A stretch of DNA of 64,000 bases from the NCBI GenBank assembly GCA_037976565.1, contig CP137671.1:27041813-27105812 (forward strand), written 5' to 3'. The number at the start of each line of letters is the position of its first letter. Position 1 is the first letter of the stretch. Origin of the DNA: Mesocentrotus franciscanus. Its lineage: Eukaryota > Echinodermata > Echinoidea > Camarodonta > Strongylocentrotidae. The notes under the pieces were generated by a model. It did no database searches, was not told the DNA's origin, and was given only the letters and a program-made list of their open reading frames with translations. The position numbers and the translations under genes are program-made. Shown one piece after another: positions 25,431 through 55,395 of the stretch.

Positions 25431-26087
25431 ATGTGTTTTCAACATAATATGATGGACTGGTTATCAAAGTCTACGTAGGATGCAAAAATTTGAAAAAATA
25501 TTTTCAATACCAGTCAGGAACAAGCAAAATACTTAATAAATAAAATAATTGCACTGTGAGCCGTATGAGGGCGACAAAATGATGCTACCAAAATCCAGAG
25601 GCTGGTCTCGTGTTTTATGAGAGGGCTGTGAGCGAGTTATTCGCCGAACAAAAATCAACAAGAACAAGAAAATAGCATAACAATATTAGAAAGAATTTAG
25701 AGCACCTAGAATTTATACTTGAGACTGTGGTGGAGCCAGCAGAGGCCATTGACCTATCAAGGGCTGTTCTCCAGGAATAAATTAAATATATATAGTTAGG
25801 TACAAAACAAAGTTATTGTACACAACAACAAAAGGGAAAGAGGCAGTCTCATACAACAGGCGATCTTATACAATTGGTAAATAATATATTCCCCAAACCC
25901 CCTCCCCCCAAAAACATTGAAAATAAGTGATGCCTCCTGTGAGCTAATCAATTGAGTACATCAGTGTAAAGTTGTGATTGTTTCACAGCAGTTTTTAATT
26001 CATGTAATATTCTTATTTTCATATAATTATTTTTTCATTAAAAAAAAAAAGTTTAAAAACGATTTAGAACAGTTTAAAATAAAACAT
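25431..26087. other. Spacer upstream of CDK8 copy B
   Basis: AT-rich with a C-run and A-runs. No homology to the copy A upstream region visible. A promoter or first exon for copy B would be expected in this direction but is not identifiable. Confidence 0.35.
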
Positions 26088-26089
26088 GT

Positions 26090-26180
26090 GCGAACCGAGG
26101 AGAGAACCTAGAGTCACAGTGATTCAATTCAGTTTTCCCCTCCCAGGCATAGGTGATGCCAAATACTTAATAATAATATT
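26090..26180 (+). mobile_element. SINE 3' fragment directly upstream of the copy B first coding exon
   Basis: Body and tail (cataggtgatgccaaatact, then (TAA)n) of the same SINE. It ends about 15 bases before the 5' UTR acceptor and is absent at this position in copy A. Similarity between the copies starts right after it. Confidence 0.6.
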
Positions 26181-26190
26181 TTTTTTTGCT

Positions 26191-26209
26191 GTTCAGGTGA
26201 ACAGTAAAG
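26191..26209 (+). promoter_or_regulatory. 5' UTR splice acceptor and leader of CDK8 copy B
   Basis: A T-run followed by gctgttcag gives an acceptor at 26195-26196, 13 bases before the ATG. Copy A has the same tttttgctgttcag before its start (14870-14883), so both genes probably have an upstream non-coding exon. That exon is not confidently located. Confidence 0.6.
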
Positions 26210-45030
<18,821 letters not shown>

Positions 45031-45119
45031 AGTGACATTTTCCCTCAAACGGTGTTGCGGATATTCCCACACAATTGGGCCTTTCCTGGAACAGGAGAAT
45101 CGACATTGTCAACTTGTTA

Positions 45120-45125
45120 AATAAA
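45120..45125 (+). promoter_or_regulatory. Proximal AATAAA polyadenylation signal, copy B
   Basis: AATAAA 90 bases after the copy B stop, conserved in copy A. Confidence 0.5.
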
Positions 45126-45239
45126 ATACATATTACTGGGACCACAGCCCACACCTTGGCAGGTCAATCACTGAAGATAATTTCAGCGAGTTTCCTTAAT
45201 CTGTTGCATGCATTCTCCTATGTTTCCACTCTTCTGGAG

Positions 45240-45578
45240 TACGTCACTATATGATATTATTTCTACCACTGGAACATGACCAACAAGAAGAGAGGATGGA
45301 AGATGTGAATTTGAATGTTTACCTGCCACATACCTGTATGTCATATTTATATAGCGCATTACATCATACATTTAAATGTGCTTCATGATATTACCTCTAT
45401 CATTGGAACATGATGAACAAGAAGAGACAGTAGCGCTGGATATTTTCGGAACAGAATTTTTCCCAAAGATATTTCATCCTCAAACAGAGACTCTCAGGCT
45501 CAATAGCAACGCTATGTTACATGTAGCTTCATGATTATTTTAGAGACGCACAAAGGACATCATTGTATTGAAGACCAG
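45240..45578. other. 3' flank of CDK8 copy B
   Basis: Similarity to copy A ends near 45240. gaacatga(c/t)caacaagaagag occurs twice (45271, 45404). Probably distal 3' UTR. Confidence 0.4.
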
Positions 45579-45866
45579 GGGGTGTTTCACAAAGACTAAG
45601 ATCGACTTTAAGTTGTACTTAAGTATGGCAGGCTGTTCATGCCATTGTTTGCTCTCATCATTAAGTTGGCATTATGATCTTCAGATAATATTTTTTCCTT
45701 CAATAATGAATTATCAAAAAATGTAAATTCTGTAGATTTTTTACCATGATTTGTACGTCCCTTGAGAGACCAATGCCAGTAAATGATGAGAGCAAACAAT
45801 GGCATGAACGGCCTGCTATACTTAAGTCTAACTTAAAGTCGATCTTAGTCTTTGTGAAACACCCCC
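45579..45866. mobile_element. Fold-back MITE with ends CCAGGGGGTGTTTCAC
   Basis: Left arm ggtgtttcacaaagactaag ... caaacaatggcatgaac pairs with the right arm over about 80 bp each, with an AT-rich loop. It sits between the proximal and distal AATAAA of copy B. Confidence 0.8.
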
Positions 45867-45948
45867 CTGGCCCCTAGCACCCCTGACTACATGTGGACTA
45901 GGCGTATCATTGTACTTTATGGCACAGACCCTGTACTATATTGTAGTG

Positions 45949-45954
45949 AATAAA
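45949..45954 (+). promoter_or_regulatory. Distal AATAAA candidate, copy B
   Basis: Second AATAAA 920 bases after the stop, beyond a fold-back element. It would give a longer 3' UTR containing that element. Confidence 0.25.
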
Positions 45955-47165
45955 CATGGGCAATTTCAAGGTATGTCCCTTTCATTACCAAGTCTTATTG
46001 AACTATATTATTGAATTGTGAACATGAATTAGTGTAACACTGTCAGTTTATTTGATATTTTGTCCGAATATAGCTCCAGGAGGGCGATTAGATGTAGCTT
46101 GATATCATATCAGGTATGCAGTTCACTCTGCATCAGTCGAATCTGTTGGGACCACACAAAATAGTTTGACTTATGAATAAAATCATTACATACGCACAAT
46201 ACGCAATATGTCAAATGTATATGTTATACTACTTTCAAGGGAAAAAGTACACGTTCAAAAAAAATGAACTGCACCGAATAAAGTCGCATTATTAAATGCT
46301 CTTCAACATTTTACTCTGTGATTTGAACTGTTTTAGAATTATCGTCCACATAACGATGAGATAATTTTCCATGTATAGAAATATGAATGATAAACAGTGA
46401 TCATAAGCGCCCCCTCTTTTTTGTGTTCAGATATCGTTTAAAGAACAGGATGCACAATTAGTCTATATGTGCTTAAAGTCGTAGAGTACTTCTAGATAAT
46501 TGAAGGTACCCACACACGGGTTTTCAAAGACTTAATTGCTGGCTGTCACTGTGCAGTAGGACAGGCCATAGCACTTTTCCTTCACGATGTGCATAGAGGA
46601 CGATGCATGGCAATTCTGATCAGAGTTTTGAAGATGAGGGCAGATGTCCGGGCCTGCCATGCGACCATAGAACGCGTCAAGGACCACGATCTTCTGTCCT
46701 GATGGACAACCGATATGAAGCATATTATACTCGCAAACACGACCCCTGCGAGCGCAAGTGTACTCCATCTCTAGATACCAGTAGGTGCCTATACAGGGAT
46801 CACTGAAGATCTGGTTAGAGGCAGCCACCGTGCAGACCGGCCTTGGCAGGCTGATTGGACAGTAGCAAGAGAGTTCAGAGCGGTGCCGTTGGTTGTTTGG
46901 ATGCTACTATGAGGACAGAAATCAGATCCAGGAACCTGGCGACCGTACATGGCTTTAGATATGACAGTAACCGGAGTTTCTGAAGGACAGCTTAGGTTGA
47001 TGGAATCCCCTTCGCAGATTCATGTCATATTGCTGTCGGGTCCGGGCTCCCAAGTATATTTTACTTCAAGATACTTGTATGTGCCGACGCATGGGTCACC
47101 AAAAGCAGAATTGGTAGCAAGGACGGTACAGCTTGTCTGCCCGTTGCAGATATTGCCGACTATCT

Positions 47166-49567
47166 TCTTCTTCTTCCATTGCCTTGGAGTACTGTACATC
47201 CCTCTTACAGAGTATTGTCGTATTTTGTGCAGAAAAAGGTGCGTGGTCGCAGGAACACGTGCAAGGGTAGTGCAGTGACGGACAAATAAGAAAAACTCAA
47301 AGCTAATGTGCAAGTAAAAAAACAGCATCTGTCACTTAGTGAAGAGTGACTGAAGACAGGCGGCTCTTGAAGACCTCGATAGACGGGGGCCGACACCACT
47401 GTAGATGGGAGAACATTCCAAAGACAGACCACACTTGGAAAGTAGCTGTGTTGGTAGGCAGGGATTCTGCAGTGCTGTTGTCTGAACTGTAGGTGATGTC
47501 CCCTTGTTCTTCCGAGAGATGGATATAGGTAGGGTTGAGTCGCAGGAATGGCTACAAGGCCATTTATAATTCTATACAGCATGATGACCTTGCTGTGGGC
47601 TCTTCGTTCGGAGAGAGTCTGCCATTGGAGCTTCTGGAGCATCGTGGTGACTCTGCTCTGTTCGCCATAATCAGATGTTACAAAACGGGCAGCTCTCCGT
47701 TGAACCATTTCTATTTGAGATGTGAGTTAAATGGTGTGTGGGTCCCATACTGTAGAGGAGTACTCCAGGGTCGGTCTGACATATGTCTTGTAGGCTTGCT
47801 CTTTAAGTCGTGGGGGCGTTTCCTTAGGTTACGTCGGAGGAGCCCAAGGGTGCTGTTGCTCCTGTTGCAGATATTGTTAACATTAGGTTTCCACTTTAGG
47901 GTTCGATGGATAGTGACGCCTAAGTACTTTGCCTCATCCAAAGTGCGAAGTGCTGTCCCATGAATGAAGTAAGGGGTTGAAGCGATGATGTTTTTTTTTT
48001 TTGGAGATCCTCAGCACCTCACACTTCTCAGTATTGAAGGACATGAGCCTGTTGCGCTCCCATTCCTGAATATTGGTAAGATCTTGATGTAGAGCTTCGG
48101 TGTTATCATGGGTCTTGAATGCTGGCCTGATAATTACCCGATTTAAATCGGTTTCCTGATTATTATTTTTTTTTTTTCCCTGATTTTTCCAGATTTTACC
48201 GCTATTTTGCCCCTATTTTCTCCTTTTTTCCCCAATTTTTCCCCAATTTTTTTAATAAAAAAGGGGGGAATGTTGTTCGATGCCATTTTTTTTCCCTGAA
48301 TGCTTTTTTTTTTTTTTGTCGGGGTGGTTGAGAAAAAAATAATAATCCTTTTTTTTTTCAGTGCTCACTATTACCCATGTGAATGATCGGTACAACAGAG
48401 CGTCGTCGGAGTAGAGGCGAATCGATGAAACGCAGTCAGGGAGGTCGTTGATAAAGACCAAAAAGAGCAGGGGGCCGAGGACAGTGCCCTGGGGCACTCC
48501 AGAAGATACGATTTTCGTGATGCTCTTAACTCCTTCAAGTGCCACTTGTTGGGTGCGTCCTTTGAGGAAGTCACGGACCCAAGACAAGAGCTGACCTCTA
48601 ATACCATCATGCAGTTTCAGGAGAAGGCGCTCATGTGGTACACGATCAAAAGCTTTCGAAAATCAAGCAAGATTGCATCAATTTGTTGTTTGTCCCGTAA
48701 GCCTGCGGCAAGATCTTGAACTGTGATCAGCAGTTGCGACTCACACGAGCGTCTCCGTCTGAATCTGAATTGACATTCTGTGAGAAGGCTGTGGGTATCA
48801 AGATGGCGCATTATCTGGCTGTGAATGATGTGCTCAGCAGTCTTGCAGATAACTGATGTAAGGGAGATTGGTCGATAATTCTCCGGCTTGTGCTTGTCAC
48901 CCTTTAGGATAGGAGTAATGTACGCTGATTTCCAGTCTTGGGGAATTTTTCCTAGATGAAGGGTGGCATTTAATAGAAGGCAGAGGATAGGAGTGAGTTC
49001 ATCAACAAACTCCTTCAACAGGTAGGCAGGGAGATTGTCTGGACCACTAGCTGTGTGCGGCTTAATTTTGGCAAGAAGTTTCCTGACCCCTTCTTTATCA
49101 ACAGAGAATTCTGGAACTATGGGGTGATGGCTATCACCCAGATCAGGGAGATTTGACAGGGTCTCGTCAGTAAACACAGAGGCGAACTGTTCGTTAAGTA
49201 GGTTAGCTTTAGCGGAGGCTTCACACTGGAGGGTACCATCCTTTAGCAAGGGTGCAACACCTGTACTATCACACCTAGTGTTTTTATTGTAGGACCAGAA
49301 TCTTTTGGGTTTGCCTCCTTCATTGCTGAGCATGTCACTGATATATGTGTGGTAAGTGGATCTACACTCCCTCTGCATAGACTTTTTGATGTCTTTGTAT
49401 CTTGTCCAGTTTTTGGTTTTCTTTGATCTGTGTGCTTGCTTGTAAGCTCTCTTCTTCCTCCTTGATAAGGCTGTGCTGTTGCTGTTAATCCATGGTTGGC
49501 TAAAATGGGTCGAGGTAAACTTGGAGGGGACAAGGGTATCCAGAACTCGATGGAGCTCGGATTTCAA
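47166..49567 (-). pseudogene. 5'-truncated CR1/Jockey-like LINE inserted in lectin domain 2
   Basis: Minus strand. Linker and reverse transcriptase in near-continuous frames: SGPDNLPAYLLKEF, NYRPISLTSVICK, DAILLDFRK, GVPQGTVLGPLLFLVFINDL and YSDDALLY, then FLGVTIH-like YLGVTIHRTLKWKPNVN, MVQRRAARFVTSDYGE and YFPSVVCLWNVLP, ending in a GAA-type repeat at 47165. A T-rich element (48122-48372) and several frameshifts make it inactive. The 5' half and endonuclease are absent. Confidence 0.88.
48122..48372 (+). mobile_element. T-rich element inserted in the LINE
   Basis: cctgataattacccgattt then T-runs, ending cagtgctcactattaccc. It splits the LINE just after DDALLYRS. The flanking tgaatg on both sides suggests a short target duplication. 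Same family as 35760-36048. Confidence 0.7.
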
Positions 49568-49811
49568 CTGCGTTTAAAGAATTTGATGCAAAGCATGCAG
49601 TCGTCCAGATGCGGCTATGTGGGCAAGTTTCTGGTCCAGTTGTCCGACCATAGTTGGCACTGATGATGTTGACTACAGAATACAGATCCAGAAGAGTAAG
49701 ATAGAAAAAGGGTACTCCCCTCACAGGTGCGTTCCGTTGGGCAGTCGGGTCTACTTTCGCAGGTGGGTTTCCGTTAGAATGTCGTTTCCTCTCTGGCATG
49801 TGTAGTTCACC

Positions 49812-50185
49812 CAGGGGCGGATCCAGCCGGCGGCAAGGGAGGGGGCCTAAAAAGGGGCCCACTTCGTGCGAAAATTTGAAAATCGTGCCGGTGGATTTTT
49901 TCGCTCAGTGGGGGGGGGGTAGTGAGCAAAAAAAAATTTGGCACCCGAAAAATTTTCCCTCCGGGAAGGGTAATTTTTTTTCCACCACCACCCCCCCCCC
50001 TTGGGCGCCAGGGGTAGTGAGCACAAATTTTTTTGGCACCCGAAATTTTTCCTACGGAAGGGTTATTTTTTTCACCGCCACCCCTTGGGCGCCAGGAGGG
50101 CCCTAACTCTTTTTTTTTCAAAAAAGGGTGTTTTTACCTGTTTTTTTCTTGGGGAGGGGGCCCCTCCCCCCTGGATCCGCCACTG
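49812..50185. mobile_element. hAT-type MITE with 8-bp target duplication in lectin domain 1
   Basis: Ends CAGGGGCGGATCCAG and CTGGATCCGCCACTG; target duplication AGTTCACC at 49804-49811 and 50186-50193. Interior has tagtgagca blocks next to A/T runs and ggcacccgaaa. No transposase. 8-bp duplications and CAG starts are typical of hAT elements. Confidence 0.85.
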
Positions 50186-50447
50186 AGTTCACCTCAAGGT
50201 ACTTGTAAGTACCAACGCAAGGGTCACCAAAGACATCATTGGTTGCAACCACGGTGCACCTTGCCTGTCCATTACAGAGGTTGCCAACAATATTCACTGA
50301 GTTTGATGCGTAACATTCAGTTGTCCGGATGCTGCTATGGGGACAGGTTTCTGGTCCAATTGTCCGACCATAGTTGGCGCTGATGATGATGAGCACAGAT
50401 CCAGAGGGGCAAGATAGAGAGAGAGGGTTTCCCTCACAGTTCCTCAC

Positions 50448-52200
50448 AACTGTTTTGAAATGATAATAAAACCCAAAAAATATATCAGCACTTGACCTCT
50501 GCCTACATTAAAATGGTCCAATCCAATAAGCTTTCAGAATTTTTACTTTTATTCAAACTTTTCAAACAGTGAAGTAAGGTCACATTTTGACAACTCAAAG
50601 GTACTTGTGCCCGATGATCGCCTGATACAACATTAACTTATTTTCCAAGGTAGAAATACGTTACCTATAGTCTTTTCTACATTTTCCCGAAAGTGCTCAT
50701 TGTCTGTCATATAACGATGTCATAAGATTAGGAACTCTTGTTTAACAAAATGGTAAAACCTTTCAAATATCAGATTATCACATTTTGCAAATCACTGTCA
50801 TTCAGTTTTCGTCAAAGATCAGGCGTTTGGAAAACATAATATCCACAGTAGATCAAAACTTTACCAGAGCCGAACAATATTGCTGAAGGACAGTTGCCAT
50901 GCTGTTGTATTTGTTATTTTCTTACACTTATTGCTAATTATAGGTCTGCAGATGTTATGATTTGCCATCAGATTTGACCAAGAAATACTTACAGTAAACC
51001 GCTTCAGCCTTTCACTGTGTAATAAGCTTACGGTATTCAACAATCAGATTTCAGTTTAAGATATCAAAACTAGCATTTTTTTCACCCACATAATTGTGAT
51101 TGATGGGAATAACTCACTGGTTGCTGTTGTACAACCAAGATCTAGGTATACCATACATGTACATGACACAAAATAACGTCTTTCCTGCCATATTTACTGT
51201 TTAAAAACGAAGAGATGAAACAGTCATTTATGGGCTAGTACCTCGTTACTTGTGATAGCAACAGTAGGCTAACAAGTGATCATTTCCACATTGATTTTTG
51301 TGTATAACTCGTGATCAGCCGGATACCACAGCCACACCTACGCGTCCTACAACACACCAAAGAATGATCATATGATAAAGATAGGCCTACATTTCCCTCA
51401 AATGGCATGAGTGGCCAGAACAGCAGTCGGTTAATTTAGGGGTCGGTGTGGAATCGGTTTAGCGGTGTGACTGAAATATGATTAATAGATTATTCGAATG
51501 ACATCTGAGCTCGAATGTAAACGTTGCTTCCCTTAACGGCAGTTGTGGATCTATGGGGCACTGCGGCCCCAGTCCCCCCCAATGTAAAAATGAAGAAGGT
51601 AAGAAAAAACATGAGCTGATGGCATTTTTGTTCTCGCTTGTCACAGAATTGTATAACTTGAGTAAAATATGTCGGGATAGCTATGGGCACACGTTTTAGT
51701 GTAAACAAAATGCGCACTTCTCATATAAAAAAAGATCTAGGGAAGAGGCATTGGAAATGAGCGCATGATTCTATTTCTAAAGGGGGTACAGCTCGTTTAT
51801 TTATGAAATTTGGGGCATTGTGCCCCCTGCCCCGGCTCCATTGCTTTATATTGTGGTGAATTGGCAATATGGTACACGTTAAATATACACCGCTCTATTT
51901 TGTAGTCTTTGTAATCAGGGCCGTAGCCAGAGTTTGATGTTTGTGGGGGGGGGCACATACATGTAATTGATCGACGTCCTGCTGGGGAGGGGTCTAAGAG
52001 GAGGGGTGTCTGATCTTGGAAATTTGGGGGGGGGGCACGGGCCTGTTTGTAATTGATTGATATATAGGACTGCCATATAATTTCCACATAATCTGTATGA
52101 GGCAGAATAACATTTTGAACATTAAGTTTCTTCTATTAATGTATTTTCCTAAACGACGGAGAAATGAAACCATGCGAACAACTTTTTCACAAAGATGATT
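50448..52200. other. AT-rich spacer with fragments of MITE-like sequence
   Basis: No gene recognised. ggccgtagccagagtttga at 51919 followed by G-runs looks like a worn end of another short DNA element, and ggggcattgtgccccctgcc at 51812 is a small palindromic block. Confidence 0.4.
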
Positions 52201-52209
52201 TCAAGTACA

Positions 52210-53530
52210 TCCAACTTTAATTATGCATCAACGTTCACATCCAAGTATTTCAAGAAGTTCATTTGATTGATTACATGCTCATTGATACAAACATTGTATC
52301 TGTTTCCAATGAGCATGCTTATGTTTTTGTCATAAAGAAATAAATCCACCTGTCCAGGTTGACCAATTCCTTGTTTAGGGTTTATTGAACTGTATGTGGA
52401 TTTTTGTGAGAAAAGTAAATCACGCTGTAAGCTGCGTATAAATGAAGTTTGCAAGAATGAAATACAGAGGGTAAATCGTTGATTAAGATTATGAATAATA
52501 ATGGACCCTACAATAGATCCATGGGTACCTCGAGCCCAATAGGTAATTTCTCGGAAATACAGTTGCCTTTACCAGTAATTACAATTCTCCGATCTGAAAG
52601 GTAGTTTTGAAAGCATTTGATGAGTGTCGTCCCTATTCTCTTCAGTTTGTCAAGAAGACGTTTAACATTGACCAAATCAAAAGCTTTTTGTAGATCTACA
52701 AAATAATACTTCACCCATAAACTTCCCCTCATCATTATAGCCTTCAACTAGAGGCGATAGAGCCGGGCGTGGGGACAGGGGAGGCACAGTGCCCCCACAC
52801 TTTTACAAGTACCTGGCCCTAAAGTGTCCCTTTTTACATTGGAAAGGTGCCCCCTTTTACTTCAGATAAGTGCCCCTTTTTATTTCTAATAGGTGTCCGT
52901 TCCACATTCCTATAAGTGCCTCTTAGCACCTCTGATAAGTGCCCATTTACCTATGATAATTGCCCCTTTTTCAAATCTGACATTTTACTTTAATAAGTGC
53001 TCTTTTCTTTTGTAATAGTTGCCCCTTCATTTCTTAAAATTGACTCTTTTCAAATCTGAAAGGTGTCCCTTATATTTTGACAAGTGCCTCTTTTCCTTTG
53101 TATGCACCCTTTTTATTCTTATAAGTGACCCTTTTCATCTCTGACAAGTGTCCCTTTTAAACAGACACCTGCCCCTTATCCTTTATAATTAGTGCCATTT
53201 TCCTACTGATAATTGCCCCTTTTCCGTTGTAATAAGTGCCCTTTTTCCATTCTCATAAGTGCCTTTCTTCATCTCTGGTGAGTGCCCCTTATCAGGTGCC
53301 AGAAGTGCCCCATTTTCACCTCTGATAATTCCCCTTTTTACTTTGACATGTGCTCTTTTCCCTTTGGATATGTCCCCCCATTCCTTTCAAAGACTTGAGA
53401 TAAACAAGAAAGTATGGAAATTGGTCTGTAGTTAATTGGGATTGATCTATCGCCCTTTTTATGCAAAAGGGACTATTCTATAGCAATCTTCAATTTCTTT
53501 GGAGCTAGATAATCCATCCAAATCTACTGA
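52210..53530 (-). pseudogene. LINE reverse-transcriptase relic split by a minisatellite
   Basis: Minus strand: NYRPISILSCLSQVFER near 53430, then after the insertion VDLQKAFDLVNVKRLLDKLK near 52700, NYLSDRR and the later segment ending NFLKYLDVNVDA at 52225. The PQGS box is degenerate and frames are broken. Confidence 0.75.
52765..53390. repeat. Degenerate minisatellite of about 25-30 bp (gataagtgccccttttt)
   Basis: About 20 loosely matching units around AAGTGCCCCTTTT separated by ATTTCTNATA-like spacers, beginning in a G/C-rich block (gagccgggcgtgggg) at 52760. It lies within the LINE relic. Confidence 0.8.
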
Positions 53531-53885
53531 TTTGTTATTTTAGTAGCTGTATTTCTTTCAAAATATTACATCCACTTACAGTAGAAAGTTATAACGGATA
53601 TTTCACTCCGGTGCCATTTATATCAGAAGCTGCAGTCTCAATTACTGTAGAAACAGAAATTAACCCTATATCTAGCAACATTTGAAAAATAATGATTAAC
53701 GTGGTTTGTCATGATCTGTCACTGACTAGGTGGAGGATGAGAAGATGACGTTTTCTTAGGTATTAAAGGTGGGGTGAAATCCAAATATAAGTTGATTCCT
53801 GTTGATGTGAAGGGGCTGCATACAACCCATATTTTGTTATTCAAACATCTAAATATATTTCATAGATTATTAAATAATTTTCTCA
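53531..53885. other. Spacer, no gene recognised
   Basis: AT-rich, with aaaggtggggtgaaatcc at 53766. Nothing coding. Confidence 0.35.
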
Positions 53886-55395
53886 GACCTGCTAATTAGC
53901 TCCACCCTACAAAAATGCTCCAGATCTCATTCATCTTGTGACATCATCTGTCAATCATTAGTGAGCTAACAAGAGACAGTGGTATGTAGCTTCACCAAAG
54001 CTGATCACGCCTGTTTACAATAGCAGGGGCGGCGATTTCTTTTCATGACCGGGGGCGAAATGCGAGGGACGAGATAGCAGTGGCGTAATGTGCAAAAACG
54101 TTTGGGGGGGGCAGGAAGAAAAAAATCCGCATCACCACCACTCTTACATGTTACATGCAGGAGGCCCCCCGGATTGTTTTTCAAAGTGGGGGGGGGCTCA
54201 AGTATTTACGATCAGGTAGAGCAAAGCGAGCGAAGCAAGTAGAGGGTAAATTGGCGTGGGGTCCAGGGGCAAAGCCCCGGCGGGGGTCAAGGGGCAGAGC
54301 CCCATGAAGCTCAGGGGTTTTAGGCATTTAATTACGGTGAGATGAGCATGTTTTGATACCTTATTTGTGACACTGGCATGCAGGTCACTAATTGGAGTGG
54401 GGTCTGGGGGGCGGAGTTTTAGGCATTAAATTACAATCAGATAAGCATCCAAGGGCCGCCTAAGGGCCCTTGGTGGGGTCCAGGGGCAGAGCCCCGGAAG
54501 CTCAGTGGTTTTAGGCATTTAATTACGGTCAGATGAGCATCCATGGGCCCGCCCTAGGGCCCTGGTTGGGTCGAGGGGGCAGAGCCCCCGGAAGCTCAGG
54601 GTTTTAGGCATGTAATTACAATCAGATGAGCAATTAGGGGCCGCTTTAGGGCCCTTGGTAGGGTCCAGGGGGCAGAGCCCCGGGAAGCCATTTCAGCATC
54701 ATTTGTAAATCACTGGTATCGAATTAGAAATAAACCACGTTTGAATTTTATTTTGTGAATGAGAAGGGTGAAGGTGACCCCCTCACGGGTTTTTGAAGTT
54801 TTGTTAATTGTATTAAAAAATCACATTCCCTAGCAAAACTTTAGTATAAAAACAAGCAATATACTTTTTTCACACTTCACATTTCTACATGCAATATTTA
54901 ATTGTACATTTTGAAGGAACTTATGCGAGGGAGCGTAGCTATATACCGAGCGAGAAGATTTTTGCATTTTTATTTGTCTAAACGCTGCACTCTTAATTGG
55001 GCCCTCCAGAGCCTAAAAGTGTGTTGCAGTCTTTAGTCAGTATTTGCTATACATTTTTGGGGGGACTTTTTTCAAATTTTACGGGGGGGGGGACGATCCC
55101 CCCTAACAAAATTGAGGGGGGGACGTGTCCCCCGTCCCCCCGGGATCGCCGCCCCTGTACAATAGACCATACAATACCAACATAGGAGTTGCTATGTCAG
55201 ACGTGTTGCATCACCAGGAAAAGAAAGGTAACGTGGAGGTATTGTATGAAAGAATGCAATTCTTTTGTGAGCATGTGCTGATCGTGAGCTGGGGGAAGTT
55301 ACATACAACTGTCTCTTTAATAATTGACAGATATGTCACAAGATGAATGAGATCTGGAGCATTTTTGGGGGGTGCAAACTCGCCTACGATTGTCA
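53886..55395. repeat. Inverted repeat whose loop is a hAT-type element
   Basis: aaaaatgctccagatctcat (53912) and its inverse (55349) start arms that pair onward through gagacagt, gtatgta, cttc and gctga, as far as the hAT insertion. The arm sequence also ends repeat A3 at 62390-62420. Confidence 0.6.
54024..55157. mobile_element. 1.13-kb hAT-type element with 8-bp target duplication
   Basis: Ends CAGGGGCGGCGAT and ATCGCCGCCCCTG; target duplication TACAATAG at 54016-54023 and 55158-55165. The interior has about four degenerate units (gaagctcaggggttttagg, attacggtcagatgagcat, gggtccagggg) of roughly 120 bp. No transposase ORF. An end fragment of this family also lies in the loop at 20850. Confidence 0.85.

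Larger units (their letters stand above)
46455..50447 (-). pseudogene. Four-domain SUEL / rhamnose-binding lectin pseudogene
   Basis: Four consecutive galactose/rhamnose-binding lectin domains on the minus strand. Domain 1 (50440-50190): SANYGRTIGPETCPHSSI and [13 protein letters not shown]. Domain 2 (49735-49568, resumed at 47165-47035): SANYGRTTGPETCPHS, then CNGQTSC and [12 protein letters not shown]. Domain 3 (47030-46770): KAMYGR and DPCIGTYWYLEM. Domain 4 (46765-46460): DAFYGR and NPCVGTF. The ANYGR and DPCxGTYKYL motifs are diagnostic of the family (sea urchin egg lectin, fish roe lectins), secreted carbohydrate binders with conserved disulphides. Stops lie between domains 1 and 2, at 47020-47022, and within domain 4 at 46532-46534. 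Domain 1 is split by a MITE and domain 2 by a LINE. A 3' splice site (aaaacag) may precede domain 1 at 50460. Confidence 0.85.

Noticed and set aside
49798..50186. Overlapping Gly/Pro-rich ORFs on both strands
   Set aside because: They are inside the hAT-type MITE, driven by G/C and A/T runs.
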